NCBI RefSeq assembly: GCF_003025595.1
Contig: NZ_PYMI01000012.1
Span: forward strand, 33,814 to 97,813
Origin: Photobacterium ganghwense
GTDB lineage: Bacteria; Pseudomonadota; Gammaproteobacteria; Enterobacterales; Vibrionaceae
Direction: 5' to 3'
Length of the DNA stretch: 64,000 nucleotides
Part shown: positions 1 through 8,983 of the stretch, piece by piece
Position numbering within the stretch: the first letter of the stretch is position 1
Layout: each line of letters starts with the position of its first letter
Made by a program: the position numbers and the translations under genes
The notes under the pieces: model-generated
Databases searched by the model: none
The model's input: the letters and a program-made list of their open reading frames with translations, nothing else
What the model was told of the DNA's origin: nothing

Positions 1-1369
1 CCACAAAGCCGTACGGGTGTCCCAGTACCCGGCCCACGTCACGGATAACCGCCTTCGCAGCCATGGTACCAAACGTAATGATCTGGGATACCGCATCACG
101 GCCGTACATTTCGGCCACGTGATCGATGACCAGATCCCGCTTGTCCATACAGAAATCGATATCGAAGTCGGGCATCGATACCCGCTCCGGGTTCAGGAAG
201 CGTTCGAACAGCAGGTCAAATTCCAGCGGATCCAGATCGGTGATGTCCAGCGCATAAGCCACCAGCGAACCGGCACCCGAACCCCGGCCCGGCCCCACCG
301 GCACCCCGTTGTCCTTCGACCACTGGATGAACTCCATTACGATCAGGAAGTAGCCCGGGAATCCCATCTGGTTGATAACATCCAGTTCAATTTCCAGACG
401 CTCATCATACTCTGGACGACGTTTGGCCCGCTCTTCCTCATCCGGGAACAGGAACTCTAGACGGCGCTCCAGGCCCTCTCTGGATTTTTTCACCAGGAAG
501 TCTTCGGTGCTGAGATCGCCGGTCGGGAAATTCGGCAGGAAATATTCGCCCAGACGCACAGTGACGTTACAGCGCTTGGCAATCTCTACGGAGTTTTCCA
601 GCGCCTCAGGAATGTCGGCAAACAGCTCGCACATTTCCTCTTCACTGCGCAGATACTGCTGCTCACTGTAGAGTCTCGGCCGGTTAGGATCTGCCAGCGT
701 ATAGCCATCGTGAATCGCCACCCGGATTTCGTGGGCATCGAATTTATCCGGGGTCAGGAAACGCACATCATTGGTGGCCACCACCGGCAAGCCGACATTT
801 TCCGCCAGCTCAATGGCAAAGTGCAGGTAAGCTTCTTCATCCGGCCGGCCGGTCCGCACCAGCTCAAGGTAATACGCATCCGGGAAGTGCTCCTGATAAA
901 AGCTGACGCATTTGTTGAGCAGTTGCTGGTTGCCTTTGAGCAGCGCCTTACCCACATCACCGGTTTTCCCGCCGGACAGCAGAATCAGCCCCTGTTTGTG
1001 GTTCACCAGCCAGTCTTTGTCAATTACCGGCATGTGCTGCACATGGCCACGCTGATAGGCTTCCGAGATCAACAGAGTCAGGTTTTTGTAACCATCGTTG
1101 TCGGCCGCCAAAATGGTCAGGTCAAACAGCTCGTCGCCCATTTCTTCGGACTGCACTTTAAAGTCAGCCCCGATAATCGGCTTCATTCCGGCACCGTGGG
1201 CAGCAAAGTAAAACTTCACCAGACCACACAGGTTGGTGAAATCCGTCAGTGCCATCGCCGGCATGCCCATCTGGGCCACAGCTTTAACCAGCGGTGGCAC
1301 CTTGGACAGGCCGTCGACCATAGAGAAATCACTGTGGACGCGAAGATGAATAAAACGAGGTTCTGCCAT
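1..1369 (-). CDS. dnaE: DNA polymerase III alpha subunit, N-terminal part (cut by window edge)
   Basis: Replicative DNA polymerase catalytic subunit. About 456 N-terminal residues are present and the rest lies beyond position 1. The protein starts MAEPRFIHLRVHSDFSM, typical of the PHP domain (roughly residues 1-280). The polymerase palm begins at the left edge, with the conserved GPGRGSGAGSLVAYAL stretch and the catalytic PDFDIDFC motif. From the ATG at 1369 the two metal-binding aspartates are D401 and D403, the same numbers as in E. coli, which supports the start. It is the last visible gene of the lpx/rnhB cluster, 280 bp after rnhB, so it may have its own promoter. No frameshift is seen in the visible part. 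Confidence 0.97.
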   Translation of the reverse strand, partial: MAEPRFIHLRVHSDFSMVDGLSKVPPLVKAVAQMGMPAMALTDFTNLCGLVKFYFAAHGAGMKPIIGADFKVQSEEMGDELFDLTILAADNDGYKNLTLLISEAYQRGHVQHMPVIDKDWLVNHKQGLILLSGGKTGDVGKALLKGNQQLLNKCVSFYQEHFPDAYYLELVRTGRPDEEAYLHFAIELAENVGLPVVATNDVRFLTPDKFDAHEIRVAIHDGYTLADPNRPRLYSEQQYLRSEEEMCELFADIPEALENSVEIAKRCNVTVRLGEYFLPNFPTGDLSTEDFLVKKSREGLERRLEFLFPDEEERAKRRPEYDERLEIELDVINQMGFPGYFLIVMEFIQWSKDNGVPVGPGRGSGAGSLVAYALDITDLDPLEFDLLFERFLNPERVSMPDFDIDFCMDKRDLVIDHVAEMYGRDAVSQIITFGTMAAKAVIRDVGRVLGHPYGFV

Positions 1370-1531
1370 GACTAACCAGCAATTGAGGATTGTAAAACAA
1401 AGTGATGATTATAGCCCAAAGCACTCACCGCATCACTGTTGACAACGCCGTTAGTGCTTGGCCACCTGCATAAAACACCACCACTTAAACGGGGCGGTAA
1501 CATAAACCCTGCGGAAACTAAAGCGTAGCTG

Positions 1532-1565
1532 GAACTTAAACACAGCAAGAACTTAAACGCGGCAG
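1532..1565. repeat. Two 17-bp imperfect direct repeats between rnhB and dnaE
   Basis: Two adjacent copies (1532-1548 and 1549-1565) share the core GAACTTAAAC and differ at a few later positions. A related ACTTAAACGGGG sequence lies about 50 bp upstream. The repeats are in the 280-bp spacer before dnaE. No function can be assigned; it looks like a small slippage duplication. Confidence 0.4.
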
Positions 1566-1601
1566 CAACGGCAACACAGTAGACGCCTAAACACGGGTAA
1601 A

Positions 1602-1639
1602 GCCTTACCGCCTTCAGTAACCCTGAAGGCAGCTAAGGC
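1602..1639 (-). terminator. Hairpin downstream of rnhB
   Basis: GCCTTCAG pairs with CTGAAGGC around a 5-nt loop (inner arms 1610-1617 and 1623-1630). The stem is extended by outer arms GCCTTA and TAAGGC (1602-1607, 1634-1639). It starts about 10 nt after the rnhB stop codon. There is only a short T run after the stem on the minus strand, so it may be a weak terminator or an mRNA-stabilising structure rather than a full intrinsic terminator. Confidence 0.45.
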
Positions 1640-1649
1640 CAATGAGGTG

Positions 1650-2255
1650 CTAGTCCAGCCCCAATGCACGTTTGACCGGTTTGAAGCTCTTGCGGTGCTG
1701 CTCAATCGCCCCGTGCTCGGCGAGCGCTTCAAAGTGTGCCTTGGTTGGATAGCCCTTGTGTTTGGCAAAGCCATACTGCGGATACTCGGCATCCAGCACT
1801 TCCATTTCCCGGTCACGGGTCACTTTGGCCAGAATAGAAGCGGCACTGATTTCAGCCACTCGCAGGTCACCTTTGACCACGGCCTGAGCCGGCATCGGCA
1901 GTTGCGGTACCTTGTTGCCATCCACCAGCACAAAGTCAGGCTGCACGGCCAGACCAGCTACGGCACGCTGCATCGCCACCATGGTCGCCTGCAGGATATT
2001 CAGCTGATCAATTTCTTCCGGCTCGCAGCGACCCAGTGACCAAGCCAGCGCTTTTTCTTTGATCTCATCGAACAGCAGATTGCGCTTTTTCTCCGACAGT
2101 TTTTTGGAATCCGTTAATCCCGCAATGGGATTGGCGGGATCCAGAATCACGGCGGCGGTCACCACGGCGCCGACCAACGGGCCACGGCCAACTTCATCCA
2201 CCCCGGCGATACGTGTCGCGGCCGGGTACTCAAAAGGTTCAAATTCTGTTGCCAT
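1650..2255 (-). CDS. rnhB: Ribonuclease HII
   Basis: Cleaves the RNA strand of RNA-DNA hybrids and nicks at single ribonucleotides misincorporated in DNA. The protein has 201 residues, close to the family norm. The four catalytic acids are visible as D20 and E21 (in AGVDEVGRG), D112 (VDGNK) and D130 (KGDL), all offset by +4 from E. coli D16, E17, D108 and D126. The family motif SILAKVTRD also follows. It lies 29 bp after lpxB in the same orientation, the usual lpxA-lpxB-rnhB-dnaE order, and is followed by a hairpin at 1602-1639. No anomalies. Confidence 0.97.
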   Translation of the reverse strand: MATEFEPFEYPAATRIAGVDEVGRGPLVGAVVTAAVILDPANPIAGLTDSKKLSEKKRNLLFDEIKEKALAWSLGRCEPEEIDQLNILQATMVAMQRAVAGLAVQPDFVLVDGNKVPQLPMPAQAVVKGDLRVAEISAASILAKVTRDREMEVLDAEYPQYGFAKHKGYPTKAHFEALAEHGAIEQHRKSFKPVKRALGLD

Positions 2256-2284
2256 TTTACTTTTCGATCTTTTCAGCCGGTCGC

Positions 2285-3427
2285 CTATTGGCTCTCCAGC
2301 AATTTCAGTACCGCTGCCGCCGCTTTGTCGTCGGCATTACAACGAATCAGCTGGTGCAGTCGGGTAAATTCTTCCATCAGAGCCTGATTATCAGCCTCCA
2401 GAAAACGGTTAACTTCCGCCGCCAGTTTCTCCGGGGTGCAGTCATCCTGCAACAACTCCGGTACCAACTCCCGATCCGCCAGAATATTAGGCAGCGACAC
2501 ATATTTGGTTTTCAGCATGCGTTTGGCCAGCCAGGCGGTCAGCGGTTTCACTTTGTAACCGACTACCATCGGCCGCTTCACCAGCATACATTCGAGCGCT
2601 ACGGTGCCGGATGCCAGCAGCACGGCATCAGAGGCGATCATCACGTTACGGGCAGTATCGTCGACCAGGACAAAATCCAGCTCAGGAGCCGTTTCCTGCC
2701 ACGCTTTTTCGAACTGCTCACGGCGCTTCTGGTTCACCAGCGCAACCACAAACCCCAGCTCAGGATGTGTTTGTTTCAGCAACCGACAGGTTTCTATGAA
2801 CGGCGCTGCCAACAGCTCCATTTCACCGCCGCGGCTGCCCGGCAACACTGCCAGCCAGCGTTTGTTGCTGTCCAGCTCCAGCAGATGCTGAGCCGTGACC
2901 TTATCGGTTTCGAGCGGAATGGCATCGGCCATGGTATGGCCGATAAACTCGCACGGGACATTGAATTTATCGTAGAACGCTTTTTCAAACGGCAGGAAAG
3001 CCAGCACCAGATTCGTGGCAGCTTCAATCTTGAAGATCCGCTTTTGGCGCCACGCCCAGACCGACGGGCTGACGTAGTGTACGGTCTTAATGCCGGCCAG
3101 TTTCAAATCGCGCTCAAGGCGCAGGTTGAAGTCCGGAGCATCAATGCCGACGAACACGTCAGGAGGATTATCGGTGAAGAACTTAACCAGCTCGGCCTTG
3201 ATTTTGAACAGGCGCGGCAGTCGGCCCAGGACTTCAACAATCCCCATGACGGCCAGTTCTTCCATATCAAACAGGGTGTCACAGCCTTCGGCCTGCATAC
3301 GGGGACCGGCAATACCGACAAACTCCGCATCAGGGTATTGCTCCCTGACCGCTTTCATAAAACCGGCACCTAAAATATCGCCGGAGATTTCTCCGGCGAC
3401 AATTCCTATTCGAAGTGGCTTCGTCAT
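2285..3427 (-). CDS. lpxB: Lipid-A-disaccharide synthase
   Basis: Glycosyltransferase (GT19) that joins UDP-2,3-diacylglucosamine and lipid X to make the lipid A disaccharide at the inner membrane face. The protein has 380 residues (E. coli 382). It opens with the family motif GIVAGEISGDILGAG and has the conserved SPSVWAWR segment near residue 120. The ATG at 3427 overlaps the lpxA stop codon (TGATG), indicating translational coupling. It is part of lpxD-fabZ-lpxA-lpxB. Confidence 0.97.
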   Translation of the reverse strand: MTKPLRIGIVAGEISGDILGAGFMKAVREQYPDAEFVGIAGPRMQAEGCDTLFDMEELAVMGIVEVLGRLPRLFKIKAELVKFFTDNPPDVFVGIDAPDFNLRLERDLKLAGIKTVHYVSPSVWAWRQKRIFKIEAATNLVLAFLPFEKAFYDKFNVPCEFIGHTMADAIPLETDKVTAQHLLELDSNKRWLAVLPGSRGGEMELLAAPFIETCRLLKQTHPELGFVVALVNQKRREQFEKAWQETAPELDFVLVDDTARNVMIASDAVLLASGTVALECMLVKRPMVVGYKVKPLTAWLAKRMLKTKYVSLPNILADRELVPELLQDDCTPEKLAAEVNRFLEADNQALMEEFTRLHQLIRCNADDKAAAAVLKLLESQ

Positions 3428-4215
3428 CAGCGAATGATACCGCGTGTTGTGTTATTCAACATGTCCAGGAACAAGCCGACTGACGGCCAGTCTTTTGCCA
3501 TTTCTTCCAGAACCGGCTTCACTTCTGCCAGCGTTTTACCTGAGCGGTAAATTTCTTTGTAGGCACGACGCAGAGCATGCAGCTCCGGCTTTTCGAACCC
3601 ATTACGCTGCAGACCGACCAGGTTCAGTCCAAACGGTGTGGCATGGTTACCCTGCGCCAGCACATAAGGTGGCACGTCCTGCACAACGGCCGAACAACCA
3701 CCCACGTAGCTGTAAGCACCCACAGTACAGAACGGGTGAATCGCAGACAATGCCATCACACCGGCGTGGTCGCCAACCGTGACATGGCCGCCCAGAATGG
3801 AGTTATTTCCGATGTGGGTATGGTTACCGACCACAACGTCATGGGCAATATGGGCATTCACACACAGCAGGTTGTCGTTGCCGACAATCGTAACGCCTTT
3901 GTCCTGAACCGTACCACGGTGGATCTGCACGCTTTCGCGGATCACATTACGGTCACCGATTTCCAAGCGCGTTGGCTCACCGTTGTACTTCTTGTCCTGG
4001 CACTCTTCACCAATGATGGCGTACGGGAAGATACGGTTATCGTTACCGATCTTGGTAGGCCCTTTGATGACCACATGCGACATGATTTCATTACCGTCGC
4101 CAATCTCCACATCTTTTGCGATGTAAGTGAACGGACCGACAGTAACATTGGCGCCGATTTTAACGCCTTCTTCAATGACCGCAGACGGGTGGATTTGTGC
4201 TGTTTCGTGGATCAT
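3427..4215 (-). CDS. lpxA: UDP-N-acetylglucosamine acyltransferase
   Basis: Catalyses the first step of lipid A synthesis, transfer of a 3-hydroxyacyl chain from ACP to UDP-GlcNAc. The protein is a left-handed beta-helix of hexapeptide repeats (about residues 10-190) with a C-terminal helical part. With the start MIHETAQIH it has 262 residues, the same length as the E. coli enzyme. The catalytic NAHIAHD motif then gives H122 and H125, also the E. coli numbers. An upstream in-frame codon would add seven residues, but the 4215 ATG overlaps the fabZ stop (TAATG), so this start is preferred. Confidence 0.97.
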   Translation of the reverse strand: MIHETAQIHPSAVIEEGVKIGANVTVGPFTYIAKDVEIGDGNEIMSHVVIKGPTKIGNDNRIFPYAIIGEECQDKKYNGEPTRLEIGDRNVIRESVQIHRGTVQDKGVTIVGNDNLLCVNAHIAHDVVVGNHTHIGNNSILGGHVTVGDHAGVMALSAIHPFCTVGAYSYVGGCSAVVQDVPPYVLAQGNHATPFGLNLVGLQRNGFEKPELHALRRAYKEIYRSGKTLAEVKPVLEEMAKDWPSVGLFLDMLNNTTRGIIR

Positions 4216-4667
4216 TAAAACTCTCGTCTTGCACACTTCAGTTCAGCTGAACATACGACTTCGCCGTCAACTTTCGCTACACCGTTAAACATAGCAATAC
4301 CTCGACGCTCTTTCAGGAATTCCACTTCAATGATCATTTGATCACCAGGGCCAACCGGCTTACGGAACTTGGCATTATCGATGCTCGCAAAGTAATACAG
4401 TTCGTTTTCTGCAGGAGCGCCAAAGGTCTTAAATGCCAGCAGGCCGGTTGCCTGAGCCATAGCTTCCAGAATCATCACACCCGGGAATACCGGCAGTTTC
4501 GGAAAGTGGCCGGTAAACTGTGGCTCATTCACCGACACATTTTTAATGGCGGTCAGTGTTTTGCCTTCTTCGTAATCAGTTACGCGATCAATCATCAGAA
4601 ACGGGTAACGGTGTGGAAGTAGCTCTTGAATCTCGGTGATATTCAGCGTTTTATTTTCGCTAGTCAA
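4215..4667 (-). CDS. fabZ: 3-hydroxyacyl-[ACP] dehydratase
   Basis: Dehydrates 3-hydroxyacyl-ACP in fatty acid elongation. It competes with LpxA and LpxD for the same 3-hydroxyacyl-ACP pool, which explains its place between those genes. The protein has 150 residues with a single hot-dog fold. The catalytic histidine H54 is in FTGHFP and the catalytic glutamate E68 in MILEAM, in standard spacing. The stop codon overlaps the lpxA start. It is separated from lpxD by a 106-bp spacer carrying a hairpin. Confidence 0.97.
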   Translation of the reverse strand: MTSENKTLNITEIQELLPHRYPFLMIDRVTDYEEGKTLTAIKNVSVNEPQFTGHFPKLPVFPGVMILEAMAQATGLLAFKTFGAPAENELYYFASIDNAKFRKPVGPGDQMIIEVEFLKERRGIAMFNGVAKVDGEVVCSAELKCARREF

Positions 4668-4721
4668 AACTGAATTCCTGTCTGATAAAAATTTAAAATG
4701 GCGTTCAGTTGAAACGCAAAC

Positions 4722-4746
4722 TGGCCTGCATATCGCATGCAGGCCA
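4722..4746 (-). terminator. Hairpin between lpxD and fabZ
   Basis: Perfect 9-bp inverted repeat TGGCCTGCA / TGCAGGCCA with a 7-nt loop. On the minus strand it is followed only by mixed sequence (AGTTTGCG) rather than a U run. It could reduce read-through from lpxD into fabZ or protect an RNA end. Function is inferred from shape only. Confidence 0.4.
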
Positions 4747-4773
4747 TTTAAATCATATATGACGGCTCAGGCG

Positions 4774-5802
4774 TTATTCGCCTTTTTCCGCCAATTTCTT
4801 TTCAACTGACTTAAGACGTTTATTCATCTCGTCAATTTTCATGACACGTGCCGCTGTTTTACGCCACTCTTTGTTTGGCTGCAGCGGGATGCCGGAAGAG
4901 AACATGCCTTTCTCTTCAATACTGCGCATCACCATTCCCATACCGGTAATGGTCACGCCATCGGCAATTTCAATGTGGCCGTTGAGCACAGACGCACCGC
5001 CAATGATACAGTATTTACCAATTTTGGTGCTGCCCGCGACAATAGTACCACCAGCCATGGCCGTACCATATCCGATCTGCACATTGTGGGCGATCTGCAT
5101 CTGGTTATCGATGATCACATTGTCTTCGATGATGGTGTCATCCAGTGCGCCGCGGTCAATGGTTGTACAGGCACCAATTTCCACACGGTTACCGATACGC
5201 ACTGTACCCACTTGCGGGATTTTCACCCACTCGCCTTTGTCGTTGGCATAGCCGAAACCATCAGCCCCGATCACGGTGCTCGATTGCACCAGGCACTGCT
5301 CGCCCAGTACCACTTCATGGTAAATGGTCACATTCGCCCACAGCTTAGTGCCGGCACCAATGCGGGCATTTTTGCCGATGAAACAACCGGCACCGATTTG
5401 GACGTTATCGCCAATCTGGGCTCCGGCTTCAATCACCGCGTGATGGCCGATGGCCACATTTTTGCCCAAGACCGCCGTCGGGTCCACATAAGCCGAAGTC
5501 GCAATGTCGGTAGCAGCGGCTGGCGTTGAATCCAGCAACTGAGCCACCAGGGCGTAGCTAAGATATGGGTCTTTCACAATCAGAGCATTGCCCTGAAAGT
5601 GCTCTACATCCCCTTCTCGTAGCATTACTGCAGACGCATTGCAGTCAGCAAGCAACTTGCGGTATTTGCTATCAGAAAGGAACGTAATTTGTCCTTCGCC
5701 CGCCTTGCTCATGCTGGCAATCGAATGTACTTCAACAGAACCTTCCCCTCGAAGCTCTGCGCCCAGTTTGTCTGCTAATTCAGCAAGAGTAAATGCAGCC
5801 AT
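4774..5802 (-). CDS. lpxD: UDP-3-O-(3-hydroxyacyl)glucosamine N-acyltransferase
   Basis: Adds the second hydroxyacyl chain (N-linked) to the lipid A precursor. It has an N-terminal uridine-binding domain (about 1-100), a hexapeptide-repeat beta-helix (100-290) and a C-terminal helix. The chosen start MAAFTLAELADKLG gives 342 residues (E. coli 341) and puts the catalytic histidine of NQMQIAHN at H239, as in E. coli. An in-frame upstream start at 5844 would add 14 charged residues with no match to the family, so it is not used. Downstream of skp by 214 bp containing a structured leader. Confidence 0.96.
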   Translation of the reverse strand: MAAFTLAELADKLGAELRGEGSVEVHSIASMSKAGEGQITFLSDSKYRKLLADCNASAVMLREGDVEHFQGNALIVKDPYLSYALVAQLLDSTPAAATDIATSAYVDPTAVLGKNVAIGHHAVIEAGAQIGDNVQIGAGCFIGKNARIGAGTKLWANVTIYHEVVLGEQCLVQSSTVIGADGFGYANDKGEWVKIPQVGTVRIGNRVEIGACTTIDRGALDDTIIEDNVIIDNQMQIAHNVQIGYGTAMAGGTIVAGSTKIGKYCIIGGASVLNGHIEIADGVTITGMGMVMRSIEEKGMFSSGIPLQPNKEWRKTAARVMKIDEMNKRLKSVEKKLAEKGE

Positions 5803-5933
5803 TCTTAACCTATCGTTATCTTTATCTTCTGTCAGTACGGCCAAGACCGATCCCCTTTCATACTGCCGGCTATCGCCAGACTAGCATGATATTTGGTAAG
5901 ACCAGTGAAACTGGCAATACTCCAATATAAAAC

Positions 5934-5993
5934 AAGTCGAAAGTCTGAAGTTTACCAAAGTAATCCCCATCCTTTCGACTTATGTTCAGACTT
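5934..5993 (-). other. Interleaved inverted repeats in the skp-lpxD spacer
   Basis: Two pairs of complementary arms alternate. AAGTCGAAAG (5934-5943) pairs with CTTTCGACTT (5972-5981). AAGTCTGAA (5941-5949) pairs with TTCAGACTT (5985-5993). Because the order is A-B-A'-B', and A and B overlap by three bases, the two hairpins are largely exclusive or could form a pseudoknot in the lpxD mRNA leader. No known regulator is recognised. Confidence 0.4.
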
Positions 5994-6016
5994 TTATTGC
6001 CGATTTGGCACAAGCC

Positions 6017-6526
6017 TTACTTAACGGCAGAAATCACTTTCGATGACAGATCATCTTTCGGATTTGCATACAGTACTGCGTTTGCATCTACCACCAAGTC
6101 ATACCCTTCACGCTTAGCAACGTCCTGGATGGCCTGACGGATTTTCTGTACCAGTTTCTGCTCTTCTTCTGAACCGCGGCGACGTTGGTCTTCCGCCAGG
6201 GCTTTCGCTTTCAGTTTGTAGTCTGATTCCAGCGAAGCCATTTCACGTTGCAGCTTAGTACGATCCGCTGCGCTCATTAGCTCACCGTCACGCTTCATTT
6301 TGTCGACTTTCGTCTTCATGCGGTTTTCGATACCACGCAGCTCGTCGATACGATCTTTGAACTCATTGCGCAGCTTCTCTGGCACATTGTAGCGCTTCGC
6401 CAACTGAGCCATCGCCTGGCCCGTTGCGACATAACCCACTTTCTGTGCCGCTTGAGCAGCCTGGGCGTACATTGATGAAGACAGAATGACCAGGCTCAGA
6501 CCTGCCGCTTTAATCCACTGTTTCAA
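6017..6526 (-). CDS. skp: Periplasmic chaperone Skp/OmpH
   Basis: Periplasmic holdase trimer that carries unfolded outer-membrane proteins to the Bam complex, encoded directly after bamA. The start chosen is a TTG at 6526 (MKQWIKAAG), preceded by AGGAG at 7-nt spacing and aligned with the E. coli start VKKWLLAAG. An in-frame ATG at 6541 contains the Shine-Dalgarno itself and is unlikely. Residues 1 to about 24 form a signal peptide ending AQAAQA. The rest is charged helix, forming the coiled-coil arms (about 45-130), then the conserved YDLVVDANAVLYA end. 169 residues. Confidence 0.94.
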   Translation of the reverse strand: MKQWIKAAGLSLVILSSSMYAQAAQAAQKVGYVATGQAMAQLAKRYNVPEKLRNEFKDRIDELRGIENRMKTKVDKMKRDGELMSAADRTKLQREMASLESDYKLKAKALAEDQRRRGSEEEQKLVQKIRQAIQDVAKREGYDLVVDANAVLYANPKDDLSSKVISAVK

Positions 6527-6546
6527 AAGGTATCTCCTCATAAATT

Positions 6547-8949
6547 TTAGAATGTTCGGCCAATGGTGAAGGTAAAGAATTCTTCATCATCCCCTTCGTA
6601 TTTCTTAATCGGACGAGCGACTGAGAAAACGAGTGGTCCCATTGGTGACATCCACTGTAACGCGGCACCATATGACGCACGAATCAGAGACGGATCAGAG
6701 TAATCCTGGATGTACTTGCCATCGCTGTCATCCAAATCATACTCCGTGTCCCAGACCGAACCAGCATCGATAAAGAAGCTGGTACGAATTTGGTTACGTA
6801 CCTCATCCGACGCAAACGGCGTCGGCACAATCAGTTCCATACTGGCCAGCGCCACGGCGTTACCACCGGCAGCATCATCTGAACCAATCAGTTCAGGGTT
6901 GTTACCGCCAGAGTAGTTCAGGTAAACCGCTTTCGGACCTACCGTGTTTGAACGGAAGCCACGCAGCGTTGAGAAACCACCGGCATAGTAGTTCTCATAG
7001 AATGGCAGCAACTGGTCACTACCGTTGTCTGTTGTACCATAGCCATTACCATAACCTAAGCGACCACGCAGCAACAAACTGTAATCATGATCCTGCGTCA
7101 GCGGGAAGTACTGACGAACATCATACTGAGCTTTGAAGAACTGGGCGTCTGACCCCGGAATCGTCATCCGGAACGAAGCACGCTGATGGTTACCGGCCGT
7201 CGGGAAGTAACCCCGGTTCAGGTTGTTACGGGTCCACGACACCGACCAGTTGAAATCATCCAGTTCAATTACGTTATCACCCACGTTGAAGCCGTGGATC
7301 AGCTTGAACTTCTCGATCTGGTAGTATTCCTGGGTATTGGAGATCTTGTTGTGATCGTAGCCCAGGCCAAACTCGAAGAAGTTGAGTTCATCATACGGGA
7401 AACCCCAGGTCAGGCTTGCACCATAGCTCTGGTTGGTATAATCCGAGATGTTCGCGTCTGACGCTTCAAACTCGTTGTAGTACACCTTACCACCCAGGCT
7501 GATACCATCCAGGGTAAAGTAAGGGTCACGGTATTCCATGCTGATGTTCTTCTGGTAGTCGTTCATCATTGCATTGATACCGAAACGGTTACCGGTTCCC
7601 AGGAAGTTGTCCTGCTGGATACCCGCCTGGAAGCTGATGCCAGATTCTGTACCGTAACCGATACCGAAGTTTACGTTACCGGCATTGGCTTCTTTCACGG
7701 TGTATTTGACATCCACCTGATCATCGGTACCCGGCACACGCACGGTCTGAACATCCACGGTTTCAAAGAAACCGGTCCGGCTCAAACGCTCTTTACCGCG
7801 TTCAACCATGCGAGAGTTCAACCAACTGCCTTCCATCTGACGCATTTCGCGACGCAGTACTTCATCTTTAGTGGAGGTATTGCCAGAGAAGGCAATATTC
7901 CGCACGTAGATTCGTTTGCCCGGCTCAACGTTGATGATCAGCGACACCTGTTTGTTGTCGTCGTCAAAATCAGGGAGGGTGTTAACCTGCGGATACGCAT
8001 AGCCCAACTCGCCCAGTTTACGTTTCAACGCCTCTTCCAGCGCTGTAACCTGAGCACCGTTGTAGATATCACCACCGGTAATGTTGATCAGCGACTCCAG
8101 CTCACCACGTTTACCCAACAGCTCACCGCGCAGCTGGACATCCTTAACGCTGTACTGCTCACCTTCATCGATTTTCAGGGTGATATAAACCCCTTTCTTA
8201 TCCGGTGAGATCGCCACCTGAGTCGCATCCAGACGGTATTTCAGGTAACCGTTATTGAGGTACAGGGAACGCAGGGTTTCCAGGTCTCCGGCCAGTACCT
8301 GTTTCTGGTACTTTTTGTCCGCCAGGAAGTTCCACCAAGACACTTCGGCCTGCAGGTTAAACTTGTCGAGCAGCTCTTCATCGGAGAACACTTCGTTGCC
8401 GATAAAGTTAATTTGCTGAATTTCCGCCGATACCCCTTCGGTAAAGACGAATTTCAGGTCTGCACGGTTACGTGGCAGCGGAGTGACAACGGCCTTCACC
8501 GAGGCGTTGTACTTACCGACGCTGTAGTAGAAATCTTCCAGCCCTTTTTCGATCTTGCTCAGGGTTGTACGATCCAACGACTCGCCTACCCGGATGCGTG
8601 AAGCGTCCAGGTTCTCGCGCAGTTGCTCTTCTTTGATCGCCTTGTTGCCAGAAAACGTGATGCTGGCAATGGTCGGCCGTTCCTGTACCTGAATCAATAG
8701 GGCATTGCCGTCACGGAATACCTTAATATCTTCAAAGTTACCGGACGCGAACAAAGACTGAATAATCTCTGATACATCCCGGTCATCAATATTGTCGCCA
8801 ACCCGAACGGGCATTTTCAGCAACGCCGCACCCAGCGTGACACGTTGAAGGCCTTCAAAGCGGATATCTTCTACTACAAATTGTTCCGCACTCTGCGCAA
8901 CGCTGCTTCCGAGCAGCAGCGATGCGACCAACAGTTTTTTCATCGCCAT
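6547..8949 (-). CDS. bamA: Outer membrane protein assembly factor BamA
   Basis: Omp85-family core of the beta-barrel assembly machine in the outer membrane. It has 800 residues: a signal peptide (1 to about 20, ending VAQSA), five POTRA domains (about 24-420) in the periplasm, and a C-terminal beta-barrel (about 425-800). The barrel lid-loop motif is present as LRGF near residue 662 (VRGF in E. coli), and the protein ends with phenylalanine (FTIGRTF), the outer-membrane insertion signal. The start could also be the ATG two codons later. It lies between rseP and skp, the conserved order. Confidence 0.97.
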   Translation of the reverse strand: MAMKKLLVASLLLGSSVAQSAEQFVVEDIRFEGLQRVTLGAALLKMPVRVGDNIDDRDVSEIIQSLFASGNFEDIKVFRDGNALLIQVQERPTIASITFSGNKAIKEEQLRENLDASRIRVGESLDRTTLSKIEKGLEDFYYSVGKYNASVKAVVTPLPRNRADLKFVFTEGVSAEIQQINFIGNEVFSDEELLDKFNLQAEVSWWNFLADKKYQKQVLAGDLETLRSLYLNNGYLKYRLDATQVAISPDKKGVYITLKIDEGEQYSVKDVQLRGELLGKRGELESLINITGGDIYNGAQVTALEEALKRKLGELGYAYPQVNTLPDFDDDNKQVSLIINVEPGKRIYVRNIAFSGNTSTKDEVLRREMRQMEGSWLNSRMVERGKERLSRTGFFETVDVQTVRVPGTDDQVDVKYTVKEANAGNVNFGIGYGTESGISFQAGIQQDNFLGTGNRFGINAMMNDYQKNISMEYRDPYFTLDGISLGGKVYYNEFEASDANISDYTNQSYGASLTWGFPYDELNFFEFGLGYDHNKISNTQEYYQIEKFKLIHGFNVGDNVIELDDFNWSVSWTRNNLNRGYFPTAGNHQRASFRMTIPGSDAQFFKAQYDVRQYFPLTQDHDYSLLLRGRLGYGNGYGTTDNGSDQLLPFYENYYAGGFSTLRGFRSNTVGPKAVYLNYSGGNNPELIGSDDAAGGNAVALASMELIVPTPFASDEVRNQIRTSFFIDAGSVWDTEYDLDDSDGKYIQDYSDPSLIRASYGAALQWMSPMGPLVFSVARPIKKYEGDDEEFFTFTIGRTF

Positions 8950-8983
8950 TAGTGTTCTGATTATTCCTTGCTAAACGCACTTA

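Noticed and set aside
2213..3373. Long plus-strand open frame opposite lpxB
   Set aside because: Shadow of lpxB in an antisense frame; composition is rich in His, Arg and Gln as expected for a complement frame.
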